In this document: positions 24,783-32,962 of the stretch, piece by piece | Layout: every line of letters begins with the position of its first letter | Position numbering within the stretch: the stretch's first letter is position 1 | Source of the DNA: Arthrobacter saudimassiliensis | GTDB lineage: Bacteria > Actinomycetota > Actinomycetes > Actinomycetales > Micrococcaceae | Direction of reading: 5' to 3' | Assembly: GCA_900016675.1 (NCBI GenBank) | Contig: LN483072.1 | Location: 62,001-126,000, forward strand | Length of the DNA: 64,000 bases | Notes under the pieces: generated by a model | Told to the model about the DNA's origin: nothing | Database searches by the model: none | What the model saw: only the letters and a program-made list of their open reading frames with translations | Made by a program: the position numbers and the translations under genes

Positions 24783-26042
24783 TCAGCCGTCGGCGGCGGG
24801 TGCCGAAGCGGCCGCCGCTTCGATCCGTGCGGCGCGCCGTCGGGCCAGGTGCAGCAGCGCGCCGATGAGCAGGCAGACCAGGTAGCCCGAGCCGACGAAG
24901 ATCCAGCCGGCCAGGAAGTGTCCCGAGAGGTCGAGCAGCAGGCCCATGGCCAGCGGCCCCAGCGCGAAGCCGCTGTACATGCCCAGCGACACCACTCCGG
25001 AGGCGGCCCCCACGCGGGAGCCGGGAACCAGGCGCAGCACCCCGGCCATGACCACCACGTTCACGCCCAGCACGGTGGCCCCGTGCAGTGCGACGCCGGT
25101 CCACAGCAGGGCGGGCACCCCGGTTTCCCCCGCCGCCAGCAGCAGGCCGGCGCCGCCGACCGCCCCGAGGGCGAGGATCACCAGCAGCGTGGCGGCCGAG
25201 ACGCCGCCGGCCATCCTGCGGCCCCAGAGGACCCGGGAGGCGACGCCGATGACTCCGGCCGCGGCCGCCGTCGCGCCGGCCAGCAGCAGTGGAAAGCCGA
25301 GCTCCCGCTGGGCGAACAGCGGCAGGTAGACGTTGGTGGCCTGCATGCCGGCGCCGGAGAACAGGGCGAACGCGGCCAGCAGCCACACCGCGCCGGGAAA
25401 GCGGCGGCCGGGCGCGTCCGGTGTCCGGCCGTCGGCGGCGGGCGCCTCGCGGACGGTGCCGGCCGCTGCGGCCAGGGCGTCTGCCGCCGGGGGAAGGTGC
25501 CGCCACGCGTAGGCCAGCAGCAGGCCCAGCAGGGCGGCGGCAGCGACGGCGGCGCCCCGCCAGCCCGCGAGCAGCGCGGCGGCCGGGAAGAAGAGGCTGG
25601 AGAAGAGCTGGCTGGCCTGCACCCCGGACTGCTTGATGCCCAGCCAGCCCGGGCGGCGCTGCGGCTCGACCCGGTGGCTGATGATGCGGTTGGTCGTGGG
25701 GTTGGAGATGGCCTGCGCGGGGCCGGCCAGCACCGCGGCGGCCAGCAGCCACCAGTAGCTGCCGGAGACCGCCATGAGCAGCAAGGCCAGGGCACTGCCT
25801 CCGAAGATGATCAGCATCTGCGCCCGGGCACTGATCCGGTCGCTGAGCCGGCCGAGGGAAAGCGAGCACAGGGCGGCGCTGAGGAAGCACCCCGTGGCGA
25901 GCAGGCCGAACCGGCCTTCGCTGATGCCCAGATCCGCGATGATCAGGGTGCTGGCCGCGCTGATTCCGTAGTTCATCACCGGGCCGGCGCCCATGGCGCA
26001 GACCAGGATGAACAGCAGCCCCGGGCCTGCCTTGCCTCCCAT
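24783..26042 (-). CDS. MFS transporter
   Basis: A 419-residue major facilitator protein with about 12 helices. GRLSDRISARAQMLI is the loop 2-3 signature; the cytoplasmic loop (~residues 185-210) is Ala/Pro-rich. Start 26042 is chosen over 26075 because GAGGAGGGGAACACC precedes it. The proteins most like it are uncharacterised YbfB/CynX-type permeases; substrate unknown. The gene points away from the next small membrane protein gene, with a 125-base shared promoter region. Confidence 0.82.
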   Translation of the reverse strand: MGGKAGPGLLFILVCAMGAGPVMNYGISAASTLIIADLGISEGRFGLLATGCFLSAALCSLSLGRLSDRISARAQMLIIFGGSALALLLMAVSGSYWWLLAAAVLAGPAQAISNPTTNRIISHRVEPQRRPGWLGIKQSGVQASQLFSSLFFPAAALLAGWRGAAVAAAALLGLLLAYAWRHLPPAADALAAAAGTVREAPAADGRTPDAPGRRFPGAVWLLAAFALFSGAGMQATNVYLPLFAQRELGFPLLLAGATAAAAGVIGVASRVLWGRRMAGGVSAATLLVILALGAVGGAGLLLAAGETGVPALLWTGVALHGATVLGVNVVVMAGVLRLVPGSRVGAASGVVSLGMYSGFALGPLAMGLLLDLSGHFLAGWIFVGSGYLVCLLIGALLHLARRRAARIEAAAASAPAADG

Positions 26043-26167
26043 GGTGTTCCCCTCCTCGACACAGTCAGGGAACATTCTTCACCTTGGTCCCACCTGCAAC
26101 GAAAAAAGGGGCTAATATTCAGCGTGGGGACCCAGCTGGGGGGTCCGTTAGCTGGGGAGAACACAAG

Positions 26168-26551
26168 ATGAGGACTGGGTCTCAGGCGGGTGCGCCCGCC
26201 ACTCGACGGTCTGTGATGCTCTTCCGCCGTGCCCGCACGTTCCTCGTGCTGATCGGCGTCTTCTGGCTCTGGCTGCTCTTCGGCAGCGCCGCTTTCATCG
26301 CCTCGTTGTTCGACACCCCGATGTACGCCCTGCTGGCCCTGTACGGACTGGGCGTGCTCACCCTGATTTCGCTGCTGGCCGCGCCGGTGTGTGCAGCCTT
26401 CCTTGTCATGAACCGGGCCGGATCCACCCACCGGGTGCACCACCTCTCCGAGCTGGCCCCGGTGATCCGCATGGTGCCCCGCCGGGTGGCCGACGGCGGC
26501 ACCGCCCTCTCCCAGCGCGCCGCCGCCAAGTGGCGGGACCTCGCTTCCTGA
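26168..26551 (+). CDS. Hypothetical membrane protein with two TM helices
   Basis: A 127-residue protein with a basic N-terminus and two transmembrane helices (~22-45 and ~50-80), followed by an amphipathic basic tail ending KWRDLAS. Unknown function. GGAG lies about 10 bases upstream of the ATG. Its last codons and stop form the first unit of the tandem repeat that follows. Confidence 0.55.
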   Translation: MRTGSQAGAPATRRSVMLFRRARTFLVLIGVFWLWLLFGSAAFIASLFDTPMYALLALYGLGVLTLISLLAAPVCAAFLVMNRAGSTHRVHHLSELAPVIRMVPRRVADGGTALSQRAAAKWRDLAS

Positions 26552-26638
26552 CCAAGCGGCCGCCGTCGGTTTCCTGACCAAGCGGTCGCCGTCGGTTTCC
26601 TGGCCGGACGGCCACCGGCGGTTTCTTGGCCGGACGGC
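26545..26638. repeat. 26-bp tandem repeat starting at a gene's stop codon
   Basis: Units at 26545-26570, 26571-26596, 26597-26622 and a partial one at 26623-26638 share the frame TTCCTGRCC...GCGGT. Units 1 and 2 differ by one base; unit 3 and the partial unit are more diverged. The first unit includes the TGA of the preceding gene, so the array appears to have grown out of its 3' end. Confidence 0.8.
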
Positions 26639-26678
26639 TTCCTGACGGAATGTCAGTGCCGGCAGGCACTGTGGAGGA

Positions 26679-27080
26679 ATGCCTGCCACCGTTGCCGCGC
26701 CGCGCACCGCCTCCGCTCCGTCCCGAGCCTCCGTCCAACCCCGCGCTTCTGTCCCACCCCGCACGCCAGTCCGGCCGGAGGGCCGGGTCACGCATGCCCC
26801 GTACCGCCGTGAACCGTATATCCGGGCCCGGCCCGTCCCGGGCGTGACTGTGGACGGCAAAGCGGTCGCATGGACCCGCACCCACGTGCTGCTGCATTGG
26901 ATCGACGACGACGGCCAGGCCCACAACCGGTGGCTGGCGGCCGCCCTGGTGCACCGGATTCAGCGCAGCGACTCCGGCTGGCAGGATCCGTACGACGACC
27001 ACGCCTTCTACCTGGGCGCGGCACAGGCAGCCCCCGCACAGGCAACCGCCGTGCAGGAAGCCGCAGTGCAGGCGGCCTGA
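26679..27080 (+). CDS. Hypothetical protein with Pro/Arg-rich N-terminus
   Basis: A 133-residue protein. Residues 1-50 are Pro/Ala/Arg/Ser-rich and probably disordered; residues ~55-112 look folded (GVTVDGKAVAWTRTHVLLHW, WIDDDGQAHNRWLAAALVHRI, SGWQDPYDDHAFYLG); the last 20 are Ala/Gln-rich. GGAGG lies directly upstream of the ATG. The central DDGQAH..W pattern resembles small actinobacterial proteins of unknown function. No role can be assigned. Confidence 0.55.
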   Translation: MPATVAAPRTASAPSRASVQPRASVPPRTPVRPEGRVTHAPYRREPYIRARPVPGVTVDGKAVAWTRTHVLLHWIDDDGQAHNRWLAAALVHRIQRSDSGWQDPYDDHAFYLGAAQAAPAQATAVQEAAVQAA

Positions 27081-27231
27081 GCCCGCCGCGGCCTTCACGC
27101 CGTCGGGCCTTGGCCGGCCCGACCCCGGTTTCACCGGCTGCGGCGGGCGGCCCGCCGTCGCCCTTGACACCGCCGCGCGCCATGGCCGCAGATAGGTGCA
27201 GGGCCCGCGCGGGCCGGCGTCGGGAGGTGCC

Positions 27232-27624
27232 GTGGACTTTCAGTACTTCATCGAGGACGTCGGCGCGCTGATGGACCTGGTGGGGGTGGCGGCGATCGTC
27301 GTCGGCGCGCTCCTCTCCGGGGCCGTGGTCGTCCGGTCGCTGCTGCGCGGCGAGCGCACCGGACTGTACGAGGACTTCCGGCGTCGGCTGGGCCGGTCCA
27401 TCCTGCTCGGCCTGGAGCTGCTGGTGGCCGCGGACATCATCCGTACCGTGGCCATCACCCCGACCTTCGAGTCGCTGGGCGTGCTGGCGGTGATCGTGCT
27501 GATCCGGACCTTCCTCAGCTATTCACTGCAGCTGGAGGTCACCGGGCGCTGGCCGTGGCAGGTGCGTGACCAGCTGCAGCCTGCTGCAGGGAACGGGTCC
27601 GGGCGGCATCGCGGAAGGCGGTGA
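27232..27624 (+). CDS. DUF1622-family membrane protein
   Basis: A 130-residue protein with three transmembrane helices (~10-35, ~55-75, ~80-105). YEDFRRRLGRSILLGLELLVAADIIRTVA is the conserved DUF1622 block, here split between the cytoplasmic loop and helix 2. Function unknown for the family. GTG 27232 is preceded by GGGAGGT. The last 28 codons overlap the opposing gene at 27539-28078. Confidence 0.75.
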   Translation: MDFQYFIEDVGALMDLVGVAAIVVGALLSGAVVVRSLLRGERTGLYEDFRRRLGRSILLGLELLVAADIIRTVAITPTFESLGVLAVIVLIRTFLSYSLQLEVTGRWPWQVRDQLQPAAGNGSGRHRGRR

Positions 27625-28078
27625 CCAGCACGGCCACGGTCAGGCCCAGGGCCGCGATGCCCAGCGGATTCGCCAGCCCCGCGGAAATCCCGACATACTC
27701 CTCCCCCGCCAGCCGGGACAGCACCGAGCCGTGTACCCCGGCTCCGTCGCCGAAGTCCGGCAGCAGGAAGCCGAAGCCGGCCGCCGCAGCATACTGGCCC
27801 AGCAGCAGCAGCGAGGTGCGCCGCGGGGCTCCGAACGGACGGTAGGCCGCCGCATTGGCGGTGATCCTGGCCGCCGCCAGCAGCATCACCACGGCCAGCA
27901 GCGGACCGGCGGTGAAGGCCAGCGCGTGGGAGAGCCAGCCGGCCGGGCCGAACCATGTCCGGCCCAGGGCCACCCACAGCGGGATCAGCAGGGCCATCGG
28001 CAGGCTGGAGCCGGCCATGACGGCATCGAAGGCGGAGCGGCGGCGCGGCAGCGGCGGAGTCGGATCGGAGGCGGCCAT
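27539..28078 (-). CDS. Hypothetical polytopic membrane protein
   Basis: A 179-residue protein with four predicted transmembrane helices (~25-40, ~50-70, ~90-110, ~135-160) and hydrophilic ends. It resembles the loose DUF998-like group without certainty. Its 3' end overlaps the DUF1622 gene by 86 bases in opposite orientation, so one of the two tails may be trimmed in reality. Confidence 0.55.
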   Translation of the reverse strand: MAASDPTPPLPRRRSAFDAVMAGSSLPMALLIPLWVALGRTWFGPAGWLSHALAFTAGPLLAVVMLLAAARITANAAAYRPFGAPRRTSLLLLGQYAAAAGFGFLLPDFGDGAGVHGSVLSRLAGEEYVGISAGLANPLGIAALGLTVAVLVTAFRDAARTRSLQQAAAGHAPATASAR

Positions 28079-28330
28079 GCCTTTACTTTAGGCGGAGCCC
28101 GGCGCCCTTCCAGCCGGCGCCGGCCGGCCGGAGGAATCAGGGTTGATCTCAGGGTTGGCCCTGATGTCCCGGGCGCTTGCGGTTCGGAGAATGGTGGTAC
28201 AGCCTTCCGGCAGGGCGCAGTTGGGCGTCCGCGGCACCTCCGGTCATCCGTTGGTCGGACACGCCGGGTGGAATGTCAGCTCCTGGCATGATGTGTGGCC
28301 GGAACGGGGCATCCTAGGCTGAAACTGATC

Positions 28331-28369
28331 GGCCTGCCGGGCCTCACGCGAACGGGGTCCCGGCAGGCC
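28331..28369 (+). promoter_or_regulatory. Hairpin in the 343-base gap before the PLDc_N gene
   Basis: GGCCTGCCGGG (28331-28341) and CCCGGCAGGCC (28359-28369) form an 11-bp stem over 17 bases, probably in the 5' leader of the gene at 28422. The rest of the gap (28079-28421) shows a small TCAGGG-TTGG-CCCTGA repeat near 28155 and a CCTAGGCT element near 28312 that could be a -10 box. No gene is evident in it. Confidence 0.4.
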
Positions 28370-28421
28370 GCCGCACTGACAACAGGCAGCACCATGAGTT
28401 CATCAGAGAGGCCGATCCGCC

Positions 28422-28787
28422 ATGCCGATCGAGTACCTGCTGTTCATGCCCGTGGCCGTTCTCGGCGGTGTGCTGGTCATCGTGCTGGCCGCGGCGGCGC
28501 TCGTCAGCCTGGTGCGGGCGGCGTGCCTGCCCCTGCCGGCGCGGGTGGCATGGGCGACGGCGATTGTGGTGCTGCCGCTGCTGGGGCCGCTGGCGTGGCT
28601 GGGCTTCAGCCAGTTCCGTGACCGGCGGGCCAGCGCCGACGCCGCTTCCCCGGCCCCCGCTGCCGAAGCCCCGGCCTCCGCAGCGTCCGCTGCCGAAACG
28701 CGCCCTGAAGGGCGTCCGGATCCGGTCCGGGGCCCCTCCGCCACGGAGGCGGAGGGATCCGCTGCCGCCCAGGATGCCATGCCCTGA
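28422..28787 (+). CDS. PLDc_N-domain small membrane protein
   Basis: A 121-residue protein. Two transmembrane helices (~5-30 and ~42-60) with WATAIVVLPLLGPLAWLGF match the phospholipase D N-terminal-type domain (PLDc_N) found alone in many small actinobacterial proteins. The C-terminal 55 residues are Ala/Pro/Glu-rich and presumably unstructured. No nuclease or lipase domain is attached. Function unknown. Confidence 0.65.
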   Translation: MPIEYLLFMPVAVLGGVLVIVLAAAALVSLVRAACLPLPARVAWATAIVVLPLLGPLAWLGFSQFRDRRASADAASPAPAAEAPASAASAAETRPEGRPDPVRGPSATEAEGSAAAQDAMP

Positions 28788-28802
28788 GCGCAGCGGGACG
28801 GC

Positions 28803-29648
28803 TCAGGCTCCTGCAGCCGCTGTCGTCGCGCCCGCGGCCGGCACAGGCTTCGCGTTGGCCAGCACCGGCAGGTGGGAACGCACCTGCGCCACCTGCGCCA
28901 GTTCCAGGTCCACCGTGAGCAGTCCCGGTTCGGCACCCAGTTCCGCCAGCGGCACCCCGAGCGGTGAGACGGCCAGGCTGTGCCCGACGCCGAGCGGCGC
29001 CTTGCTGCGCGCCTCGCCGCCCGCCGCGGCGGGGTCGGCCTGGTCCACGGCCAGGACGAAGGAGGTGCTGTCCAGCGCCCGGGCCCGGGCCAGCAGCGTC
29101 CACTGGTCCGCCTTCCCCTCCCCCGCACCCCAGGACGCGCAGACGATGTTCACGTCCGCCCCGGCGGCGGCGTTGGCCGTGAACAGTGCCGGGAAGCGGA
29201 TGTCGTAACAGATGGCCAGGCCGAAGGTGACCCCGTCGAGGGTGAAGGTCACGGGACGGTCGCCAGGTTCCACCGTGTCGGACTCGGCGAAGCCGAACGC
29301 ATCGAACAGGTGGATCTTGTCGTAGGCGGCCTCCACTCCGGGCCCGGTGACAAGGGCGGTGTTGCGGACCCTGCCGTCCGTGCCGGGCGTGAACATGCCG
29401 ACCATGATCACGATGTCCAGTTCCCGGGCCATGTCCCGCACGGCCGTGGCCCAGGGCCCGTCCAGCGGCTCGGCGACCGGTTTCAGGGGATTGCCGAAGG
29501 CGCACATGGTGGCCTCCGGAAAGACCACCAGCCGGGCGCCGGCGGCCCGGGCTTCTTCGGCACGGGTACGGATGACGGCCAGGTTCGCGGCGGGGTCCGC
29601 GGTGCTGTTGATCTGCGCCAGGGACACTCGGATGGTGGGGCTGCTCAT
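28803..29648 (-). CDS. Carbon-nitrogen hydrolase (nitrilase superfamily)
   Basis: A 281-residue amidase-type enzyme with the complete triad: Glu45 (VVFPEATM), Lys111 (YDKIHLFDAF) and Cys147 (AICYDIRFP). It is closest to the Nit/omega-amidase branch, which hydrolyses 2-oxoglutaramate-like or deaminated-glutathione-type amides. The C-terminal ~15 residues are Ala-rich. It converges on the PLDc_N gene with a 15-base gap and is divergent from mntH. Substrate inferred only at branch level. Confidence 0.87.
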   Translation of the reverse strand: MSSPTIRVSLAQINSTADPAANLAVIRTRAEEARAAGARLVVFPEATMCAFGNPLKPVAEPLDGPWATAVRDMARELDIVIMVGMFTPGTDGRVRNTALVTGPGVEAAYDKIHLFDAFGFAESDTVEPGDRPVTFTLDGVTFGLAICYDIRFPALFTANAAAGADVNIVCASWGAGEGKADQWTLLARARALDSTSFVLAVDQADPAAAGGEARSKAPLGVGHSLAVSPLGVPLAELGAEPGLLTVDLELAQVAQVRSHLPVLANAKPVPAAGATTAAAGA

Positions 29649-29731
29649 AGCGCCAGCCTAGCCACAACCGCGGATCAGCGCCGCCCCGCCTCGGTTGCCG
29701 GCCCGGTGTTCGGCAAGCCGAAACCGCGTGT

Positions 29732-29737
29732 TAGCTT
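29732..29737 (+). promoter_or_regulatory. Leaderless -10 box TAGCTT
   Basis: TAGCTT ends seven bases before the mntH ATG at 29745; no ribosome binding site is seen. Confidence 0.45.
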
Positions 29738-29744
29738 GGCTCCC

Positions 29745-31010
29745 ATGCCGCGCCGGACCGGGTTGCCGCCGTCGCCCGCCTCCTCCGCGGGCCATCCCCG
29801 GACGCCGCGGCTGCCCTGGCTGCTCGGGCCCGCCCTCGTGGCGGGCGTGGCCTACCTCGACCCCGGAAACGTCGCGAGCAACATGACCGCCGGCGCCCGC
29901 TACGGCTACCTGCTGGCCTGGGTGGTGGTGGCAGCGAACGCAATGGCCTGGCTGGTGCAGTACCTGTCCGCAAAGCTCGGGCTGGTGACCGGCCGGTCAC
30001 TGCCGGAGCTGCTGGGACGGCGGATCGGCCGGCGGTCCGCCCGCAGGATGTACTGGCTGCAGGCGGAGCTCGTCGCGATGGCCACCGACGTGGCCGAGGT
30101 GATCGGCGGCGCCGTCGCCCTCTGGCTGCTGTTCGACCTGCCGCTGCTGCTCGGCGGGCTGATCACAGGCGCCGTGTCCATGGCCGTGCTGGCCTTGCAG
30201 AAACGCGGGCACCGCGGCTTCGAATACGTGATTGTGTCGATGATGGTCATTATTGCCGTGGGGTTCTCGGCCGGAGTGGTGAATTCTCCGCCCGACGCCG
30301 GCGCCCTCGCCGGCGGGCTGGTTCCCCGGTTCGACGGCGCGGACTCGGTGCTGCTCGCCGCGTCGATCCTCGGGGCCACGGTGATGCCGCACGCCATCTA
30401 CGCCCATTCCGCGCTGGCACGCGACCGGTTTCCGGCCCGTACCACCCGGCTGGACACCGGCACCCTGCTGCGGGCCACTCGCTGGGACGTGACCGTGGCG
30501 CTCACCGTCGCCGGGTCCGTGAACCTGGCGATCCTGCTGCTAGCCGCGGCCTCGCTGCAGGGCACGGCCGGCACCGACTCCCTGGAAGGGGCGTATGCGG
30601 CGATTGAGGGGACGCTCGGGGCCGTCGTCGCCACCCTGTTTGCGGTGGGGCTGCTCGCCTCCGGGCTGGCGTCCACGTCGGTGGGCGCATATGCGGGGGC
30701 GGAGATCATGGCCGGGCTGCTGAAGGTCCGGATTCCGCTGCTGGCCCGCCGCCTGGTGACGCTGCTGCCGGCCCTGGCGATCCTTGCGCTGGGCCTGGAT
30801 CCGACCCGGTCGCTGATCCTGAGCCAGGTGGTGCTCAGCTTCGGGATTCCGTTCGCGCTGGTGCCGCTGGTCTGGCTGACCGCCCGCCCCGGCCTGATGG
30901 GCGCCTACCGCAACCGCTGGTGGACCACGGCGCTTGGAATCCTGGTAGCGGCGCTGCTGATCGGGCTGAACACCCTGCTGCTGGTGCTCACGTTTACGGG
31001 CGCGGGATGA
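29745..31010 (+). CDS. mntH: Nramp-family divalent metal:H+ symporter MntH
   Basis: A 421-residue protein with about 11 transmembrane helices. The Nramp metal-binding motifs are intact: DPGN in TM1 (YLDPGNVASN, ~residue 40) and MPHAIYAHSA in TM6. These coordinate Mn2+ or Fe2+ during proton-driven uptake. Start at the leaderless ATG 29745; the frame is open far upstream but antisense to the nitrilase-like gene. No DtxR-like box was recognised immediately upstream, unlike the Mn/Zn ABC operon at 47.2 kb. Confidence 0.92.
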   Translation: MPRRTGLPPSPASSAGHPRTPRLPWLLGPALVAGVAYLDPGNVASNMTAGARYGYLLAWVVVAANAMAWLVQYLSAKLGLVTGRSLPELLGRRIGRRSARRMYWLQAELVAMATDVAEVIGGAVALWLLFDLPLLLGGLITGAVSMAVLALQKRGHRGFEYVIVSMMVIIAVGFSAGVVNSPPDAGALAGGLVPRFDGADSVLLAASILGATVMPHAIYAHSALARDRFPARTTRLDTGTLLRATRWDVTVALTVAGSVNLAILLLAAASLQGTAGTDSLEGAYAAIEGTLGAVVATLFAVGLLASGLASTSVGAYAGAEIMAGLLKVRIPLLARRLVTLLPALAILALGLDPTRSLILSQVVLSFGIPFALVPLVWLTARPGLMGAYRNRWWTTALGILVAALLIGLNTLLLVLTFTGAG

Positions 31011-31041
31011 GGTCCGTGGGTCGACACGGACCTCATCCCGC
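31002..31041. terminator. Bidirectional terminator hairpin including the mntH stop
   Basis: GCGGGATGAGGTCCGTG and its exact reverse complement flank the six-base loop GGTCGA, giving a 17-bp perfect stem. The mntH TGA lies within the left arm. It also ends the opposing arsenic operon 13 bases after its last stop. Confidence 0.75.
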
Positions 31042-31053
31042 AGCTGCGGTCAG

Positions 31054-32439
31054 CTAACAGCCGGCACCGGCGTCGTCCCCCGACCGGCCGTGCTTCAGGC
31101 CGGTGGGCAGTCCCAGCTGCGCGGGTCCGGGCGCGCAGCAGCCCCCCGCCGTCGAGGCGGGCGCGGGGTCGGTGGAGCACACGCCGGTCTCCGGCAGCTC
31201 CAGATGGACCTCGTCGGCGGCGGCCGAATCACCGGCCAGCTCCGCGGCAATGGAGCGGACCTGTTCGTAGCCGGTGGCCAGCAGGAAGGTGGGAGCCCGG
31301 CCGTAGGACTTGGCCCCGGCAATGTAGAAATCCCGCTCCAGATGGGACAGGACCCGGGCCCCGTGCGGCGGAACGGTGCCGCAGCTGTGGAATTCGGGAT
31401 CGATCATGGGGCCGAGCCGGTTGGGTGCCTCCACCACCGGGTCCAGGTCCAGCCGGATCTCCCGCAGCCATGAATGGTCTGGCCGGAAGCCGGTGGCGGG
31501 CACCAGCACGTCCACCTCAAGCTGTTCCTCGCCGCCCGCGGTGCGCCCGCTGACCAGCAGCGTGTCGGCGGCTTTGAAGCCGGTCACGGTGAAACCCGTG
31601 TGCAGCTCGATGCGGCCGGATTCCACCAGGGCCTTCAGCCGCTGCCCGAGGGCGCCGCGGGCCGGCAGGCCGTCCTGGTCGCCGCCGCCGAAGAGCCTGG
31701 CGGTGCCGGTGCCGCGCACGGCCCAGCTGATCCGGCCGCCGTCGCTGTCGGCCAGCTCGGCCAGGGCGAGCAGGGTGTTAGCCGCGGAGTGGCCGGTGCC
31801 GGTGACCAGCACCCGGCGGCCGGCGAACCGGTCCCGCTCCACGCCCAGGACGTCCGGCAGCGGCCCGGACACCAGGCCCATCGCGCGGGCTTCGGCTTCG
31901 CCCGGGGCGGGCAGGCCGGACCCGCCGGCCGGATTCGGGGTGTGCCAGGTGCCGCTGGCATCGATGACGGCGCCAGCCAGGTGTTCGGCGCCGATGCCGC
32001 GGCTGTCCACCGTGCGGATGAGGAACGGCCGCTGCTCGCGGTCCGCCGATTGGGTGCGGTCCAGGCCCAGTCGGGTTACTGCGGTGACCCGGGTATTCAG
32101 CTTCAGCGCCGTCGCGATCGGCGCCAGCCGGGCCAGCGGCGACAGGTAGCGGTCCACCAGTTCGGCACCGGTGGGTGTCAGGTCCGGGGCCGGCGCCTGC
32201 CAGCCCGCGGCCTCGAGCAGCCTGCGGGCGGCGGCGTCGATGTTGTACCGCCAGGGCGAGAACAGCCGGATGTGCCCCCAGGACCGCACCGCTGCGGCGG
32301 GTTCCGGGCCGGCCTCAAGGATCAGCGGGCGCAGGCCCCGCTCGATCAGCTGCGCGGCCGCGGCCAGGCCCACAGGCCCGGCGCCGATCACGCCCACAGG
32401 CAGTTCCTGCGCCCTCGTGGCGGGTGCCGCTGGTTCCAT
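31054..32439 (-). CDS. arsO: Flavin-dependent monooxygenase-like protein of the ars operon (ArsO family)
   Basis: A 461-residue FAD/NAD(P)H protein of the flavin-containing monooxygenase type. GVIGAGPVGLAAAAQL (~residue 15) binds FAD; RVLVTGTGHSAANTLLAL binds NADPH; LVPATGFRPD is the late conserved motif. Its place as last gene after acr3 and arsC matches the ArsO proteins of actinobacterial arsenic clusters. The last ~45 residues are unusual: they contain five cysteines (GVC, GGCC and a C-terminal Cys among them) in a Gly/Pro-rich tail that could bind As(III). Start 32439 has GGAG seven bases upstream. Catalytic role in resistance unproven. Confidence 0.78.
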   Translation of the reverse strand: MEPAAPATRAQELPVGVIGAGPVGLAAAAQLIERGLRPLILEAGPEPAAAVRSWGHIRLFSPWRYNIDAAARRLLEAAGWQAPAPDLTPTGAELVDRYLSPLARLAPIATALKLNTRVTAVTRLGLDRTQSADREQRPFLIRTVDSRGIGAEHLAGAVIDASGTWHTPNPAGGSGLPAPGEAEARAMGLVSGPLPDVLGVERDRFAGRRVLVTGTGHSAANTLLALAELADSDGGRISWAVRGTGTARLFGGGDQDGLPARGALGQRLKALVESGRIELHTGFTVTGFKAADTLLVSGRTAGGEEQLEVDVLVPATGFRPDHSWLREIRLDLDPVVEAPNRLGPMIDPEFHSCGTVPPHGARVLSHLERDFYIAGAKSYGRAPTFLLATGYEQVRSIAAELAGDSAAADEVHLELPETGVCSTDPAPASTAGGCCAPGPAQLGLPTGLKHGRSGDDAGAGC

Positions 32440-32527
32440 CGGTTCTCCATGGTTGTGTTCGGGTGGGTGGTGTTTTATCACGTCGGTTGTGGCAGCGTCG
32501 CTGCTCCGTGCCGAGGCCGGCGGCGGG

Positions 32528-32962
32528 CTATGAGCCGCCGCCCTCCTGTGGGGGTGCCCCGGCGGGAGCCAGCTCCGCCAGCAGAGTCTCCACACGGCGC
32601 CGGATCTCGTCGCGGATGGGCCGGACCGCCTCCAGCCCCTGGCCTGCCGGGTCCGCCAGCTGCCAGTCCTCGTAGCGCTTGCCGGGGAACACGGGACAGG
32701 TGTCGCCGCAGCCCATGGTGATGACGACGTCGGCCGCCTGCACCGCAGCGGTGGTGAGCACCTTGGGCAGCTCGGCCGAGATGTCGATGCCCTCCTCGGC
32801 CATGGCCTGCACGGCGGCCGGATTGACGGCCTCCGCGGGGGCCGACCCGGCGGAGCGGACCTCCACCCGCCCACGGCTCAGGGCGGTCAGGTAGGCGGCG
32901 GCCATCTGGGAGCGGCCGGCGTTGTGGATGCAGACGAACAGGACACTGGGCCGGGCAGTCAC
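32528..32962 (-). CDS. arsC: Arsenate reductase ArsC, LMW-phosphatase/mycothiol type
   Basis: A 144-residue reductase of the low-molecular-weight phosphatase fold. The active-site loop is CIHNAGRSQMAAA (Cys11), and a second redox pair lies in MGCGDTCPVFPGKRYEDW. The sequence form is that of the actinobacterial enzymes that use mycothiol or thioredoxin to reduce arsenate to arsenite, which Acr3 then exports. GTG 32962 is the start: AAAGGAAATCCC precedes it and it overlaps the acr3 stop by four bases (GTGA). Confidence 0.92.
   Translation of the reverse strand: MTARPSVLFVCIHNAGRSQMAAAYLTALSRGRVEVRSAGSAPAEAVNPAAVQAMAEEGIDISAELPKVLTTAAVQAADVVITMGCGDTCPVFPGKRYEDWQLADPAGQGLEAVRPIRDEIRRRVETLLAELAPAGAPPQEGGGS

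Noticed and set aside
24849-26171. 440-codon plus-strand frame opposite the second MFS gene
   Set aside because: Gln/Gly/Arg-rich with no domain; it is a shadow of the MFS gene on the minus strand, which has a clear start, SD and family motifs.
31474-32721. 415-codon plus-strand frame over the ars flavoprotein
   Set aside because: Antisense shadow of the FMO-like gene without motifs or SD.
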